64,000 nucleotides of DNA from Subdoligranulum variabile (GCF_025152575.1 NZ_CP102293.1:434001-498000); one strand, 5' to 3'. Numbered from the stretch's first letter, positions 16,847-24,326 are shown. The notes: generated from the letters alone by a model not told the origin. Translations and numbers: made by a program.

Positions 16847-18217
16847 TTATTTGCCTCCTTTCCGCAGTTCGGACATGTACCACGCCTTGGCCAGCGTCAT
16901 GGTCTGGCTCACAGGGCGCTTGGCCGGGCAGGCATAGCTGCAGCTGCCGCAGGCCACACACAGATCCACACAGCGTGCTTTGAGAGCGTCAAAGTCCCGG
17001 TTGTTGAACGCTTCGGCCACCACGACGGGCTCCAGACCCATGGGGCAGGCGTCGATGCAGCGGCCGCAGCGGATGCAGGCGGACGCCTCGGGCAGATCGG
17101 CGGCCTTCTTGCTGAACAGCAGCAGACCGTTGTTCTGTTTCAGGACGGGGAAATCGGCACTGGGGGCGGCGCCACCCATCATGGGGCCGCCGAAGATGAT
17201 CTTGCCCAGTTCCACATCGGGCTTGATGCCGCCGCAGGCCTCGATGACATCGCGGTAGAGGGTACCGATGGGCACCTCCACGTTCTGCGGCTTGGCAATG
17301 GCGTCGCCTTCCACCGTGACACGCTTGGTGGTCAGCGGCATACCGGTCTTGAGGTACTTGCCCAGAGTGGACACACTGGTCACGTTCATGATGATGCAGC
17401 CCACGTCGGCAGGCAGGCCCGCCTTGCCGGAAGGTCCGACCTGCGGCACCTCACGGCCGGTGCAGGTTTCCACCAACGTCTTCTCAGCGCCCTGGGGATA
17501 GCGGGTGGGCAGCGGCTTGACGCTGACACCGGACATGTTCCGCGTCAGAGAATACATCTGGTCGATGCACTCCGGCTTGTTGCGCTCGATGCCGATGATG
17601 CAGTTGGGGATGTTGCAATACTTCATCACGGCGGCAATGCCCGAGATGATGGTATCGCTGCATTCCAGCATTTCACGGCAGTCGGTGGTCAGATAGGGCT
17701 CGCACTCCGCCGCATTGATCAGCAGCGTATCGACAGTATCGGCCGCCAGCTTCACATGGGTCGGGAAACCGGCACCGCCGACGCCCACCAGGCCACAGGC
17801 CTGGATAGCTGCCAGCAGGCTGGCCTTGTCGGTGACCGTGGGCGGCACGCAGGCCGGATCCACCGTCTGCTGGCCGTCAGTCTTGATGGCTACCGCCGTG
17901 GTCATGACGCCGTTGACCATCCGCATCGGCGCCACATCCTGCACCGTGCCCGATACGCTGGAGTGAATGTTGGCGCTGACAAAACCGCTGGCTTTGCCGA
18001 TCAAGGTGCCAACCATGACGGTGTCGCCTTTTTTGACGACAGGTTCCGCAGGAGCGCCGATGTGCATCGACATGGGAATGATGACGTGCTCGGGTACCGG
18101 CATCTTTACAGTCGGCTGCCCTGCCGTCGCCTTCACATGCGGCACGCTCGCGCCTTTGGCGGAACGCTTTAGGGACTTGAACAAACTATTTCCCCCATTT
18201 CCTTGTTTTCTAGGCAT
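16847..18217 (-). CDS. rnfC: Rnf complex NADH-binding subunit RnfC
   Basis: The product (456 residues from the ATG at 18217) carries the N-terminal barrel-sandwich region (MSMHIGAPAEPVVKKGDTV), the NADH/FMN-binding Rossmann-like domain (GVGGAGFPTHVKL) and two 4Fe-4S motifs (CIRCGRCIDACP and CVACGSCSYACP). RnfC is the cytoplasmic NADH module of the complex. The start is uncertain because no strong ribosome binding site precedes 18217. It is the first gene of rnfCDGEAB. Confidence 0.93.
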   Translation of the reverse strand: MPRKQGNGGNSLFKSLKRSAKGASVPHVKATAGQPTVKMPVPEHVIIPMSMHIGAPAEPVVKKGDTVMVGTLIGKASGFVSANIHSSVSGTVQDVAPMRMVNGVMTTAVAIKTDGQQTVDPACVPPTVTDKASLLAAIQACGLVGVGGAGFPTHVKLAADTVDTLLINAAECEPYLTTDCREMLECSDTIISGIAAVMKYCNIPNCIIGIERNKPECIDQMYSLTRNMSGVSVKPLPTRYPQGAEKTLVETCTGREVPQVGPSGKAGLPADVGCIIMNVTSVSTLGKYLKTGMPLTTKRVTVEGDAIAKPQNVEVPIGTLYRDVIEACGGIKPDVELGKIIFGGPMMGGAAPSADFPVLKQNNGLLLFSKKAADLPEASACIRCGRCIDACPMGLEPVVVAEAFNNRDFDALKARCVDLCVACGSCSYACPAKRPVSQTMTLAKAWYMSELRKGGK

Positions 18218-18272
18218 CGCGGTGCGCCGTCCAGGCAGCGTATTCCAGCAATACCCCAAAGTATACCTAACT

Positions 18273-18300
18273 ATTTTACCATGTTGCCGCGGCAAGTCAA
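18273..18300 (-). promoter_or_regulatory. rnf operon promoter with internal palindrome
   Basis: On the minus strand TTGACT (18300-18295) and TAAAAT (18278-18273) are separated by 16 bases. The 12 bp perfect palindrome TTGCCGCGGCAA (18284-18295) fills most of the spacer, a typical place for a repressor to act. No known regulator motif is recognised (the Rex consensus differs). Confidence 0.55.
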
Positions 18301-18348
18301 GTTGTCCTGATAGACAGCCCTTGGCATTTTGTCCAAGAACGCAATTTC

Positions 18349-18373
18349 TGCAACAATTTGCGCAAATGTTGCA
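18349..18373. promoter_or_regulatory. Near-perfect inverted repeat in the rnf/small-gene divergent region
   Basis: TGCAACA, then TTTGCGCAAA, then TGTTGCA form a 25-base dyad with a single extra A. It lies between the rnf promoter and the promoter of the divergent small gene. It could be an operator or a hairpin. Confidence 0.5.
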
Positions 18374-18388
18374 AAGGATGTCCGATGC

Positions 18389-18417
18389 TTGCATCTTGCG
18401 TCAGTTTATGGTACTAT
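18389..18417 (+). promoter_or_regulatory. Promoter of the small membrane peptide gene
   Basis: TTGCAT and TACTAT are separated by exactly 17 bases, 48 bases before the ATG at 18465. Confidence 0.6.
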
Positions 18418-18464
18418 GTTGGTAATGATCGCTCAGCAGTTGTTTTTTTGCAAAGGAGGCAGGT

Positions 18465-18599
18465 ATGAAACACCTTGTCAAGATCCTGGCCCTGCTGGTC
18501 GCCGCCAGCGGACTTCTGGCCCTGACCGTTCGGCTTTGTCGGCATCGTAAGCGCCGCAAACGCGCCTGCTACATCACTTTGTACAACTACGATATCTGA
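18465..18599 (+). CDS. Small basic single-span membrane peptide (44 residues)
   Basis: A very strong ribosome binding site (AAAGGAGGCAGGT) precedes an ATG that opens a 44-codon frame. The peptide begins MKHLVKILALLVAASGLLAL, one membrane helix, followed by the highly basic stretch RLCRHRKRRKRAC and a Tyr-rich tail. It has its own promoter and a terminator, so it is likely expressed. No family is recognised. The cluster of Arg/Lys after the helix suggests a cytoplasmic C-terminus. It is divergent from rnfC, but a functional link is not shown. Confidence 0.7.
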   Translation: MKHLVKILALLVAASGLLALTVRLCRHRKRRKRACYITLYNYDI

Positions 18600-18605
18600 A
18601 AGCAC

Positions 18606-18640
18606 AAGACCGCCCCGGCGCCAGCGCCGGGGCGGTCTTA
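18606..18640. terminator. Bidirectional terminator
   Basis: AAGACCGCCCCGGCGC pairs with GCGCCGGGGCGGTCTT, followed by ATTTAT. It separates the small gene from the convergent pepV. Confidence 0.85.
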
Positions 18641-18662
18641 TTTATAAGGTACAGAATCCCGG

Positions 18663-20060
18663 TTACAGGTCAATCTCCTGCAGGCGCAGCAGCGCCAGAA
18701 TATAGATCTTCAGGGCCTCCATCAGTTTTTCAAAAGGAGCCCCCTCGTTGGCCCCGTGCATGGGACCGGCAAAATCAGGAATGGCCAGGTCGGTGTGCTC
18801 CGGTCCGAAGCTGACTGCGTACGGGAAGTGCCGTGCATAGGTACCGCCCCCCATGGTGAAAGGTGTCTTGTTCTCCCCTGTCACCTCATTGTAGGTGGTG
18901 ATCAGCGTCTGGATGGCCGGGCTGTCCGCCGCAATGTAGAACGGGACACGGCTGGTCAGGTGGTCCAGATGTGCGGCGCTGCCGCAGACCTTCTCAAGGG
19001 CCGCCGTCATCTTTTCGGGATCGGTGTTGGTCGGATACCGGCAGTCAAAGCTCTGGCGGATCACACCGTCCTCCATCTCGATGGTTCCGCCGATGATGGT
19101 CAGCGGATCAAACAGACCGTCGTTGGCCGCAATGCCCAGGGTACTGCCGTCGGTGGAGGCGTGCAGCGTCTTGAGCACCTGCAGATAAGCCTCTTCCTGC
19201 GGTGTGCAGATACCGCTCTCCAGCAGGCAGTTCACCAGCAGACCGATGGCATTGACCGTGCCTGCCGGCATGGCTGCGTGGCCGCTCTTGCCCCAGCCGT
19301 GCAGAACGGTGGTGCCGTTCTCCCCGGCTTCCGCCGTCACACCCTCGGTGAGCCGGATGGCCTCCGGCTTCACCCGGACTGTGCAGGAAGCGCGGTCCGG
19401 CACTGCGTTGCGCGCCACACCGCCAGAGAACGCTGCAATGACGCCATTTTCCAGTTTGGGGCTGACGATTTCACCGTTGAAGCCGCCCTTTTCTCCGTTG
19501 CAGACCGGGAACTCGGCATCCGGCGTGAAGCAGAACGCCGGCATGGGATAGTGCTCGGCGTAGTAATCCACGTCGTGCATGTTGGTTTCCTCATTGGCGC
19601 CCAGCAGCGCACGCACAGGATACTTCAGCGCAATGCCATTGTCTTTCAGATATTTCAGCGCGTACAAGCAGAGGATGCCAGGGCCTTTGTCGTCAGCCAC
19701 CCCGCGGCCCAGCAGCCAACCATCCCGCACCCGCACGGTGTAAGGGTCAGCGTCCCAGCCGTTGCCCTCAGGAACCACGTCCACATGGGTGATGGTGGCC
19801 AGGAATTTCTGGTCGTCGGCAATGGGACCGGTCTGGGCCCAGCCGATGTAACCGTCTGCATTATAGGTCTGCAGACCCAGCTCCGAAGCAATCTCCAGTG
19901 CTTTGTCCAACGCAGCCTTGGGGCCGGCGCCGAAAGGGGCACCGGGTTCCGGTGTGCCCTCCACACTGGGCACCGCCACCAGACGGGTAATGTCCCGCAG
20001 GATATTTTCACGGTTTTGTTCAGCAAAGGCGTCGATGGACGCCCAACGCGGATCGTTCAT
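18663..20060 (-). CDS. pepV: M20 family dipeptidase, PepV-like
   Basis: The 465-residue protein fits the PepV/carnosinase-type zinc dipeptidases. It shows THVDVVPEGNGWD and GRGVADDKGP (metal-binding His and Asp), GANEETNMHD (catalytic Glu pair) and a late THTD-like EHTDLA region. It cleaves dipeptides in the cytoplasm. The start at 20060 has GGGAGGTACTTCC upstream. Length is typical, and it appears monocistronic. Confidence 0.92.
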   Translation of the reverse strand: MNDPRWASIDAFAEQNRENILRDITRLVAVPSVEGTPEPGAPFGAGPKAALDKALEIASELGLQTYNADGYIGWAQTGPIADDQKFLATITHVDVVPEGNGWDADPYTVRVRDGWLLGRGVADDKGPGILCLYALKYLKDNGIALKYPVRALLGANEETNMHDVDYYAEHYPMPAFCFTPDAEFPVCNGEKGGFNGEIVSPKLENGVIAAFSGGVARNAVPDRASCTVRVKPEAIRLTEGVTAEAGENGTTVLHGWGKSGHAAMPAGTVNAIGLLVNCLLESGICTPQEEAYLQVLKTLHASTDGSTLGIAANDGLFDPLTIIGGTIEMEDGVIRQSFDCRYPTNTDPEKMTAALEKVCGSAAHLDHLTSRVPFYIAADSPAIQTLITTYNEVTGENKTPFTMGGGTYARHFPYAVSFGPEHTDLAIPDFAGPMHGANEGAPFEKLMEALKIYILALLRLQEIDL

Positions 20061-20145
20061 GGAAGTACCTCCCAAGATAAATGTAGGTTGCCCTTAGTAT
20101 AGCACAGCAAACCAAAATGTAAAGACTCCTCCTGGCGGAGGATGC

Positions 20146-20176
20146 TTGACAGCCCTTTTATTTTGTGATATATAAT
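20146..20176 (+). promoter_or_regulatory. Promoter of the padR operon
   Basis: TTGACA at 20146 is followed by TATATAAT, giving a -10 with a 17 to 19 base spacer, ahead of the ATG at 20224. Confidence 0.65.
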
Positions 20177-20223
20177 ATTTAGTAATCCTAATTGTTTATT
20201 TTTGAAGGGGTGGTGGGGATTCC

Positions 20224-20589
20224 ATGGCAGACAGTGAGCAGCGCTTTGCGCAGCAGCTGAAGAAGGGGGTACTGGAAATGCTGGTGCTTCGCCTGCTGGC
20301 CGATGCCCCCAGCCATGGTTACCAGTTGATTGTGCGATTGCGGGAAAGCAGCGGCGGGATGCTGGAATTGAAGGAAGGCACCCTCTACCCCATTCTGTAC
20401 CGGCTGGAGGAGGAAGGCTGCATCGCATCGGCCTGGAACCGCCCCGACAAGCAGCTTTCCTCCGGGAAGGTGCCTCGGCGGGTCTATTCCGTGACCGAGA
20501 CCGGTCGGACCGTGCTGGAACAGGAAACGGCAGCCTGGCATCGCTTCGTGGACTGTGTGGAACAATACGTCGGGAGGGACCCACAATGA
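20224..20589 (+). CDS. PadR family transcriptional regulator
   Basis: The 121-residue protein is a PadR winged helix (KGVLEMLVLRLLADAPSHGY, then LKEGTLYPILYRLEEEGCI). It overlaps the following DUF1700 gene by four bases. PadR genes coupled to DUF1700/HAAS membrane proteins are a common Firmicutes pair in which the regulator answers to envelope stress or antimicrobials; here this is inference from context. Confidence 0.93.
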   Translation: MADSEQRFAQQLKKGVLEMLVLRLLADAPSHGYQLIVRLRESSGGMLELKEGTLYPILYRLEEEGCIASAWNRPDKQLSSGKVPRRVYSVTETGRTVLEQETAAWHRFVDCVEQYVGRDPQ

Positions 20590-21326
20590 AATGGAAAATC
20601 GGTAATACAACCCTGGACATTCTGCCGCCTGTAAAACGGTACATGAATGCCATTGAACGTCGGCTGCGGACGGACCGTAAAACCCGGGGACGCATCATGA
20701 CTGAGTTGGCCGGAGATTTTGAGAGCCGCCGGGAAAGCGGCCAGAGCGATGAAGAGATCATGGCCGCGCTGGGGACTCCCGAAGAGGTAGCGGAACAGTT
20801 CAATGCAGCGTTCGGTGCACCGGGAGCCGCCAGCCGGTGGCGGTGGGGATTCGTGGTGCTGGCTTTGCTGGTTCTGGTTGTTGCGCTGATTCCTCTCCTG
20901 GTTGCCAACCTCACCGCAGGACAGGCAGCTTCTCTTGGCGTGATCGGCGGTGCGGACGGTCCCACATCCATTTACGTAAGTGCCTCCCCTGCCCAGAGTC
21001 TGATCAGTGTTCTGCCCTGGTTGCTGGGATGTGTTGGCGGCTTTTTGCTGCCCACCTGGCGCAACCCCCGTGCGGGCAGCGGCTATGGGGCTTCCCTGCT
21101 GTTGTGCGGGTTAGGCTTGTTGCCTTTGTGCCTGGTCGCAATGGAACTTGTGATTGTGGCAGCCACCACCGAACTGCCTCTTGCCCAATTGGGGGCAGCT
21201 TGCTGGGCACTGCTCTCCGGCTTTTTTACCAATGGAGAATGGCTTTGCGCCGCGGTCTTCGGCTGGGCCTGTCTCGCCCGGAACCGGGCCAAAAAGGCTT
21301 CCCGTGAGAACACAGAAAAAAAATAA
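20586..21326 (+). CDS. DUF1700/HAAS-type membrane protein partnered with PadR
   Basis: The 246-residue protein starts with a cytoplasmic HAAS-like helical region (MTELAGDFESRRESGQSDEE and GTPEEVAEQFNAAFG), followed by membrane segments FVVLALLVLVVALIPLLVA, LPWLLGCVGGFLLP and two more. The first extracytoplasmic loop contains GVIGGADGPTSIYV, which resembles a motif of sodium-pump decarboxylase beta subunits. The C-terminus is basic. Translation is coupled to padR. The function is unknown. Confidence 0.82.
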   Translation: MKWKIGNTTLDILPPVKRYMNAIERRLRTDRKTRGRIMTELAGDFESRRESGQSDEEIMAALGTPEEVAEQFNAAFGAPGAASRWRWGFVVLALLVLVVALIPLLVANLTAGQAASLGVIGGADGPTSIYVSASPAQSLISVLPWLLGCVGGFLLPTWRNPRAGSGYGASLLLCGLGLLPLCLVAMELVIVAATTELPLAQLGAACWALLSGFFTNGEWLCAAVFGWACLARNRAKKASRENTEKK

Positions 21327-21336
21327 AGAAAAAATG

Positions 21337-21363
21337 AAAGCCGGGCTTGACAAGTCCGGCTTT
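21337..21363 (+). terminator. Probable terminator after the PadR operon
   Basis: AAAGCCGG pairs with CCGGCTTT in a compact hairpin, but the T-run beyond it is short. The 452-base gap 21327-21778 contains this hairpin, two tRNA-Ser genes, attL, a replacement terminator, the integrase terminator and paired repeats. Confidence 0.55.
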
Positions 21364-21403
21364 CCATGCTAAAATAATACTCGCATTTGGCGGCAGCCAC
21401 TGT

Positions 21404-21494
21404 GGAGAGGTGTCCGAGTGGTTTATGGAACTGGTCTTGAAAACCAGCGATTCGCGCGAGCGGACCATGGGTTCGAATCCCATCCTCTCCGCCA
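21404..21494 (+). tRNA. tRNA-Ser (anticodon TGA)
   Basis: A 91-base class II tRNA with acceptor GGAGAGG/CCTCTCC, anticodon loop CTTGAAA (TGA), a long variable arm and encoded CCA. It is followed 40 bases later by tRNA-Ser(GCT). Confidence 0.96.
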
Positions 21495-21534
21495 TTTTGT
21501 ATAACAAGTGAATATCCCAATCACTTTGACTTGT

Positions 21535-21625
21535 GGAGTAATACTCAAGAGGTCGAAGAGGCGCCCCTGCTAAGGGCGTAGGGTCCGAAAGGGCCGCGAG
21601 AGTTCAAATCTCTCTTACTCCGCCA
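21535..21625 (+). tRNA. tRNA-Ser (anticodon GCT), prophage attachment target
   Basis: A 91-base class II tRNA with acceptor GGAGTAA/TTACTCC, anticodon loop CTGCTAA (GCT), a long variable arm and encoded CCA. Its last 61 bases are duplicated at the far end of the prophage, so integration kept this copy intact. Confidence 0.96.
21565..21625 (+). repeat. attL core (61 bp, inside tRNA-Ser)
   Basis: Bases 21565-21625, from the anticodon arm to the terminal A of CCA, are identical to 53562-53622. The match stops exactly at the tRNA 3' end on one side and one base before CCCTGCTAAGGG on the other. Confidence 0.95.
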
Positions 21626-21629
21626 CACG

Positions 21630-21675
21630 GGCCACAAATTAACGTAGCAACGTTAGTTTGTGGCCTGTTTTCTTT
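21630..21675 (+). terminator. Phage-borne replacement terminator for tRNA-Ser
   Basis: GGCCACAAA pairs with TTTGTGGCC, with an inner AACG/CGTT stem, followed by TGTTTTCTTTT. It starts five bases after the attL core, so it belongs to the phage and replaces the native tRNA terminator now stranded beyond attR. Confidence 0.85.
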
Positions 21676-21715
21676 TGCTTTTCTGTCCCCGGCGGGGCGG
21701 CGATTATAAACTAAA

Positions 21716-21744
21716 ACACGGTGCAGCAGGATGCAGCACCGTGT
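21716..21744 (-). terminator. Integrase terminator
   Basis: ACACGGTGC pairs with GCACCGTGT. On the minus strand TTTTAGTTTA follows, downstream of the integrase stop. Confidence 0.7.
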
Positions 21745-21745
21745 A

Positions 21746-21791
21746 ACTGTATACACTATTGTTTACAAAACTGTATACTTAATTGTTTACA
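21746..21791. repeat. Two 22 bp direct repeats, candidate integrase arm sites
   Basis: ACTGTATACNNNATTGTTTACA occurs at 21746-21767 and 21770-21791 with 24-base spacing, differing only in the three central bases. They lie about 120 bases from the attL core and overlap the last integrase codons, the position of arm-type sites in tyrosine-integrase systems. Confidence 0.6.
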
Positions 21792-22909
21792 TCCGTGGGG
21801 AGCATCTGCATGGCGTCTACGGCGGCCAGTTTGGCGTCCAAGCTAATGTGGCCGTAGGTGTCCGCCAGCTTTCCGTTAGAGTGCCCCACAATGGCGTTTA
21901 TGACGGCCTGAGGAATTTCCGGCTTGACTTCCAGCAGCCGAGTGTAACAGGTATGCCGCTGGCAGTAGGGGCGCAGTTGCCGGATGCCGGTGCGCTCTAT
22001 CATTTTACCGTACTCGCTGTACAGCTTTTCAATGCCGTAGGCGCACAGGCCGCTTTTGGCCTGGGGGAGCAGCTGGCGGATCACAGGCAGCACGGCCCGG
22101 GCAATGGGAATTTCCCGGTTGCGGCCCGCCTCGGTCTTGATGCCGCCCACCACGCAGCGGGCGTCCAGATCTACGGCATCGGGGTCAATGGCCATCAGCT
22201 CCCCGGTTCTGAGGCCCAAATACGCCATGATAAGCATATACCCGGCCACATCATGCCCGGCGGTCCAATCGTCCCAAATAGCCTGCATTTCGGCGGGTGT
22301 GCGGGCATCCTGGGCCGTCAATGGTTTGCTGGGCAATTCCAGGTAACTGATCAGCTGCGCCTTGGCCGGGGAAATAAACTCATTGATGACCGCGACATCG
22401 TAAATCTTTTGCAGCACCGTCTTGGCATCCCGCTTCGGGTAAAAGGCGCCCGGAAGATCTTCCACCAGATCCTGCAGCTCCCAAAACCGCAGAGAGCCAA
22501 TCTCCCGGTCGTGGATCGGAGCCAGGCGTTTGTATGCGGTGGCATAGTGGCCGCGTTTGTCCTGGCTGATGTCCTGCCATTTGCGCTGTTTCTGCAGCAT
22601 AATCCAGAGCTGTGCCACGGTGGTCGTCTGGGGATTGTCCTGAGGATTGGCCAGCATAGGATAGTAAGCCCGGGCCGCCGCCTTGGTGACAAATCCTCCT
22701 TTGCTGCGCATGACCATGCGGCCGCCCTGCACCTTGCGGTAAATGATAGTGTAGGTCCTCCCCCGCTTGATCACGGTGCCGGACCCGTTGGGCATTCTCC
22801 CCTTCGGCCCGGCGGGCCGGTCGGTCACTGTCTGCTTTTTACCGCAGTACGGGCAGTATATAGCATCGTCCGGGATTTCCCGGCCGCAAGCTGTCCGGCA
22901 GCACAACAT
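21779..22909 (-). CDS. int: Prophage tyrosine integrase
   Basis: The 376-residue protein starts with a CxxC/CxxC zinc ribbon (CCRTACGREIPDDAIYCPYC), then a SAM-like core-binding domain and the catalytic domain. The catalytic residues are visible in LGLRTGELMAID (Arg), CQRHTCYTRL (HxxR) and VGHSNGKLADTYGHI (His and nucleophile Tyr). It sits next to attL, as expected for site-specific integration into the tRNA. Its ribosome binding site lies in the 3' arm of a hairpin at 22915-22946, which may limit its expression. Confidence 0.96.
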   Translation of the reverse strand: MLCCRTACGREIPDDAIYCPYCGKKQTVTDRPAGPKGRMPNGSGTVIKRGRTYTIIYRKVQGGRMVMRSKGGFVTKAAARAYYPMLANPQDNPQTTTVAQLWIMLQKQRKWQDISQDKRGHYATAYKRLAPIHDREIGSLRFWELQDLVEDLPGAFYPKRDAKTVLQKIYDVAVINEFISPAKAQLISYLELPSKPLTAQDARTPAEMQAIWDDWTAGHDVAGYMLIMAYLGLRTGELMAIDPDAVDLDARCVVGGIKTEAGRNREIPIARAVLPVIRQLLPQAKSGLCAYGIEKLYSEYGKMIERTGIRQLRPYCQRHTCYTRLLEVKPEIPQAVINAIVGHSNGKLADTYGHISLDAKLAAVDAMQMLPTDVNN

Positions 22910-22914
22910 AAAAA

Positions 22915-22946
22915 ACCACCTCCGATTGCAAGATACCGAAGGTGGT
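22915..22946 (-). promoter_or_regulatory. Hairpin covering the integrase ribosome binding site
   Basis: On the minus strand ACCACCTTCG pairs with CGGAGGTGGT (10 bp, one G-T pair, 12-base loop). GGAGGTGG is also the ribosome binding site of int, and six T precede the ATG. It could act as an attenuator or as a translation lock. Confidence 0.6.
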
Positions 22947-22997
22947 GGTATTATAATAATGTACTGGGGGCCACCCCCGGTATGGTATTCACCTCAA

Positions 22998-23030
22998 CCC
23001 CGTCGGCTGTCTCCCGGCGGGGCTTTTTAT
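22998..23030 (+). terminator. Hairpin beyond the HIRAN gene
   Basis: CCCCG pairs with CGGGG around an inner CGG/CCG stem, followed by CTTTTTATTTT on the plus strand. It may block transcription towards the HIRAN gene. No plus-strand gene upstream needs it, so its direction is uncertain. Confidence 0.45.
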
Positions 23031-24049
23031 TTTGTAATGCTGATAACGATAGAATAAGGAGCTGTTCCATTCTCCATTTCGTATTTGTCGCTATCCTCAT
23101 CCATGTATACATATTTGTAAGGGCCACCCGTTATTTCTCCGCTGACCTTTCCGCTACCGGCCAAAAGGTTTTTTACGCGGGAAATACTGCCCTTTTTAAT
23201 GTATCCAACATGGACTCCGTCCATACAGACTTTGATTGCGTTGGGATCGTGGGGATTCTCAGGCTCCGGAACCAGCTCTACCTGCTGAGGCGCGAACAGA
23301 AATTTATAAATCCGTTCTTCTTCCATGCCTTCTTCCACAATCTCGGTTTTGGACATTTCGTATTCTATATTATCAGAACCAAGATTTTCAATATCCTTTT
23401 CGTGAAAACTGACGCCCGCCACATGGAAGTTTGCCGATTGAGAAATAGCCTTTTTAGGTTTCTGCTCTTTTTCGGGAGTAAGTGGTACAACGCTTTCGTC
23501 CTTCCCGGTCCCGTCCTCCTGTCCAGCTTCTTCGTCATCAGACGAAAGAATTCTTTCAAGTTCCTGAACATTCTTTTCCCAGGTTCCTTTGCATGCATAC
23601 ACGATAACCGCAAGTAATAGCGATATGACCGACAAGACTTGCTGACTGGCAAGAGCAAAGACCGCACAAACGATAACAAAAACTGCCATGACCGTCATTC
23701 TGTTCCGGAGGCAATTTTGATATTTTGCAAGGGCCTTTTGCGGGTCTCTAAGATCTGCAGCGGACAAGCCACTTTTCTTTGCAGGAACAGACGACACGAT
23801 TGTTCTTGTATATTGTTTCGTAGAACTGGCCTCTGCCGGTTTCCGTCTTTTTGTGGTTCTCTTTTTCTTGCTGTCGGTTACAAAGGAAATTCCGGTCCCT
23901 GGAATTGAAGCAGTTGTCCGTACCCCACCTCTTGCCTTTTTGGTAACTCGAAATCCTTTCGTTCCAACAGAGTACCCAATCCCCTTTTTACTGAGGTTCA
24001 GGCGGACGCCACCGCCAAGATTGATACTTTTCCGCATACGGAACCCCAT
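23027..24049 (-). CDS. DUF4236 - membrane hairpin - HIRAN domain protein
   Basis: The 340-residue protein begins with a DUF4236 module (RMRKSINLGGGVRLNLSKKG, about residues 4-60) and has a basic linker. Two adjacent membrane helices follow (VMAVFVIVCAVFALA and VLSVISLLLAVIVYACKG), then an acidic linker. It ends with a HIRAN domain (GVSFHEKDIENLG, then PENPHDPNAIKVCMDG and VGYIKKG). HIRAN domains bind DNA ends or join nucleases and helicases in known proteins. GAAGGAGGCTGTCT decides the start at 24049. It is more AT-rich than its neighbours and lies between int and repressor, where cargo genes sit. A role in phage exclusion is possible but unproven. Confidence 0.8.
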   Translation of the reverse strand: MGFRMRKSINLGGGVRLNLSKKGIGYSVGTKGFRVTKKARGGVRTTASIPGTGISFVTDSKKKRTTKRRKPAEASSTKQYTRTIVSSVPAKKSGLSAADLRDPQKALAKYQNCLRNRMTVMAVFVIVCAVFALASQQVLSVISLLLAVIVYACKGTWEKNVQELERILSSDDEEAGQEDGTGKDESVVPLTPEKEQKPKKAISQSANFHVAGVSFHEKDIENLGSDNIEYEMSKTEIVEEGMEEERIYKFLFAPQQVELVPEPENPHDPNAIKVCMDGVHVGYIKKGSISRVKNLLAGSGKVSGEITGGPYKYVYMDEDSDKYEMENGTAPYSIVISITK

Positions 24050-24076
24050 AGACAGCCTCCTTCTTCGCGTCATCAA

Positions 24077-24091
24077 ACAACCTACAGTTGT
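24077..24091. promoter_or_regulatory. Operator-like palindrome ACAACN5GTTGT, copy 1
   Basis: ACAACCTACAGTTGT is a perfect 5+5 inverted repeat 28 bases upstream of the HIRAN gene start. Confidence 0.6.
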
Positions 24092-24141
24092 AAATTGTTC
24101 AAAATATAAAGATGAATCCTGTTAAAATTGCGCATATACAA

Positions 24142-24163
24142 ACAACTTAACGTTGTGTATAAT
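24142..24163 (+). promoter_or_regulatory. Operator-like palindrome copy 2 plus -10 box
   Basis: ACAACTTAACGTTGT (24142-24156) has the same arms as copy 1 and abuts TATAAT (24158-24163), the probable -10 of the 38-residue gene. A weak -35 (TATACA) lies 17 bases upstream. A repressor bound here would block that promoter. Confidence 0.6.
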
Positions 24164-24203
24164 AATGTCAAACTCAATTATGTTTTGACGGGAGGAACCG
24201 GTC

Positions 24204-24320
24204 ATGTACTTGGAAGAATTGTTGCGAATTATTCACAGGAACAATGAAGCGTTCCTCCGTGCCCTGCTGGCCTATGCTCTGGGCAGAGAAAAAGCGGAAC
24301 ATAAACAACAGAACCCTTAA
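24204..24320 (+). CDS. Small phage protein, 38 residues
   Basis: GGGAGGAACCGGTC precedes an ATG opening a 38-codon frame (MYLEELLRIIHRNNEAFLRA, then LLAYALGREKAEHKQQNP). It is predicted to be mostly amphipathic helix. It has its own promoter with an operator and a terminator, and faces the repressor gene tail to tail. Function unknown; a small antirepressor-like or regulatory peptide is one option. Confidence 0.65.
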   Translation: MYLEELLRIIHRNNEAFLRALLAYALGREKAEHKQQNP

Positions 24321-24326
24321 AAGATT

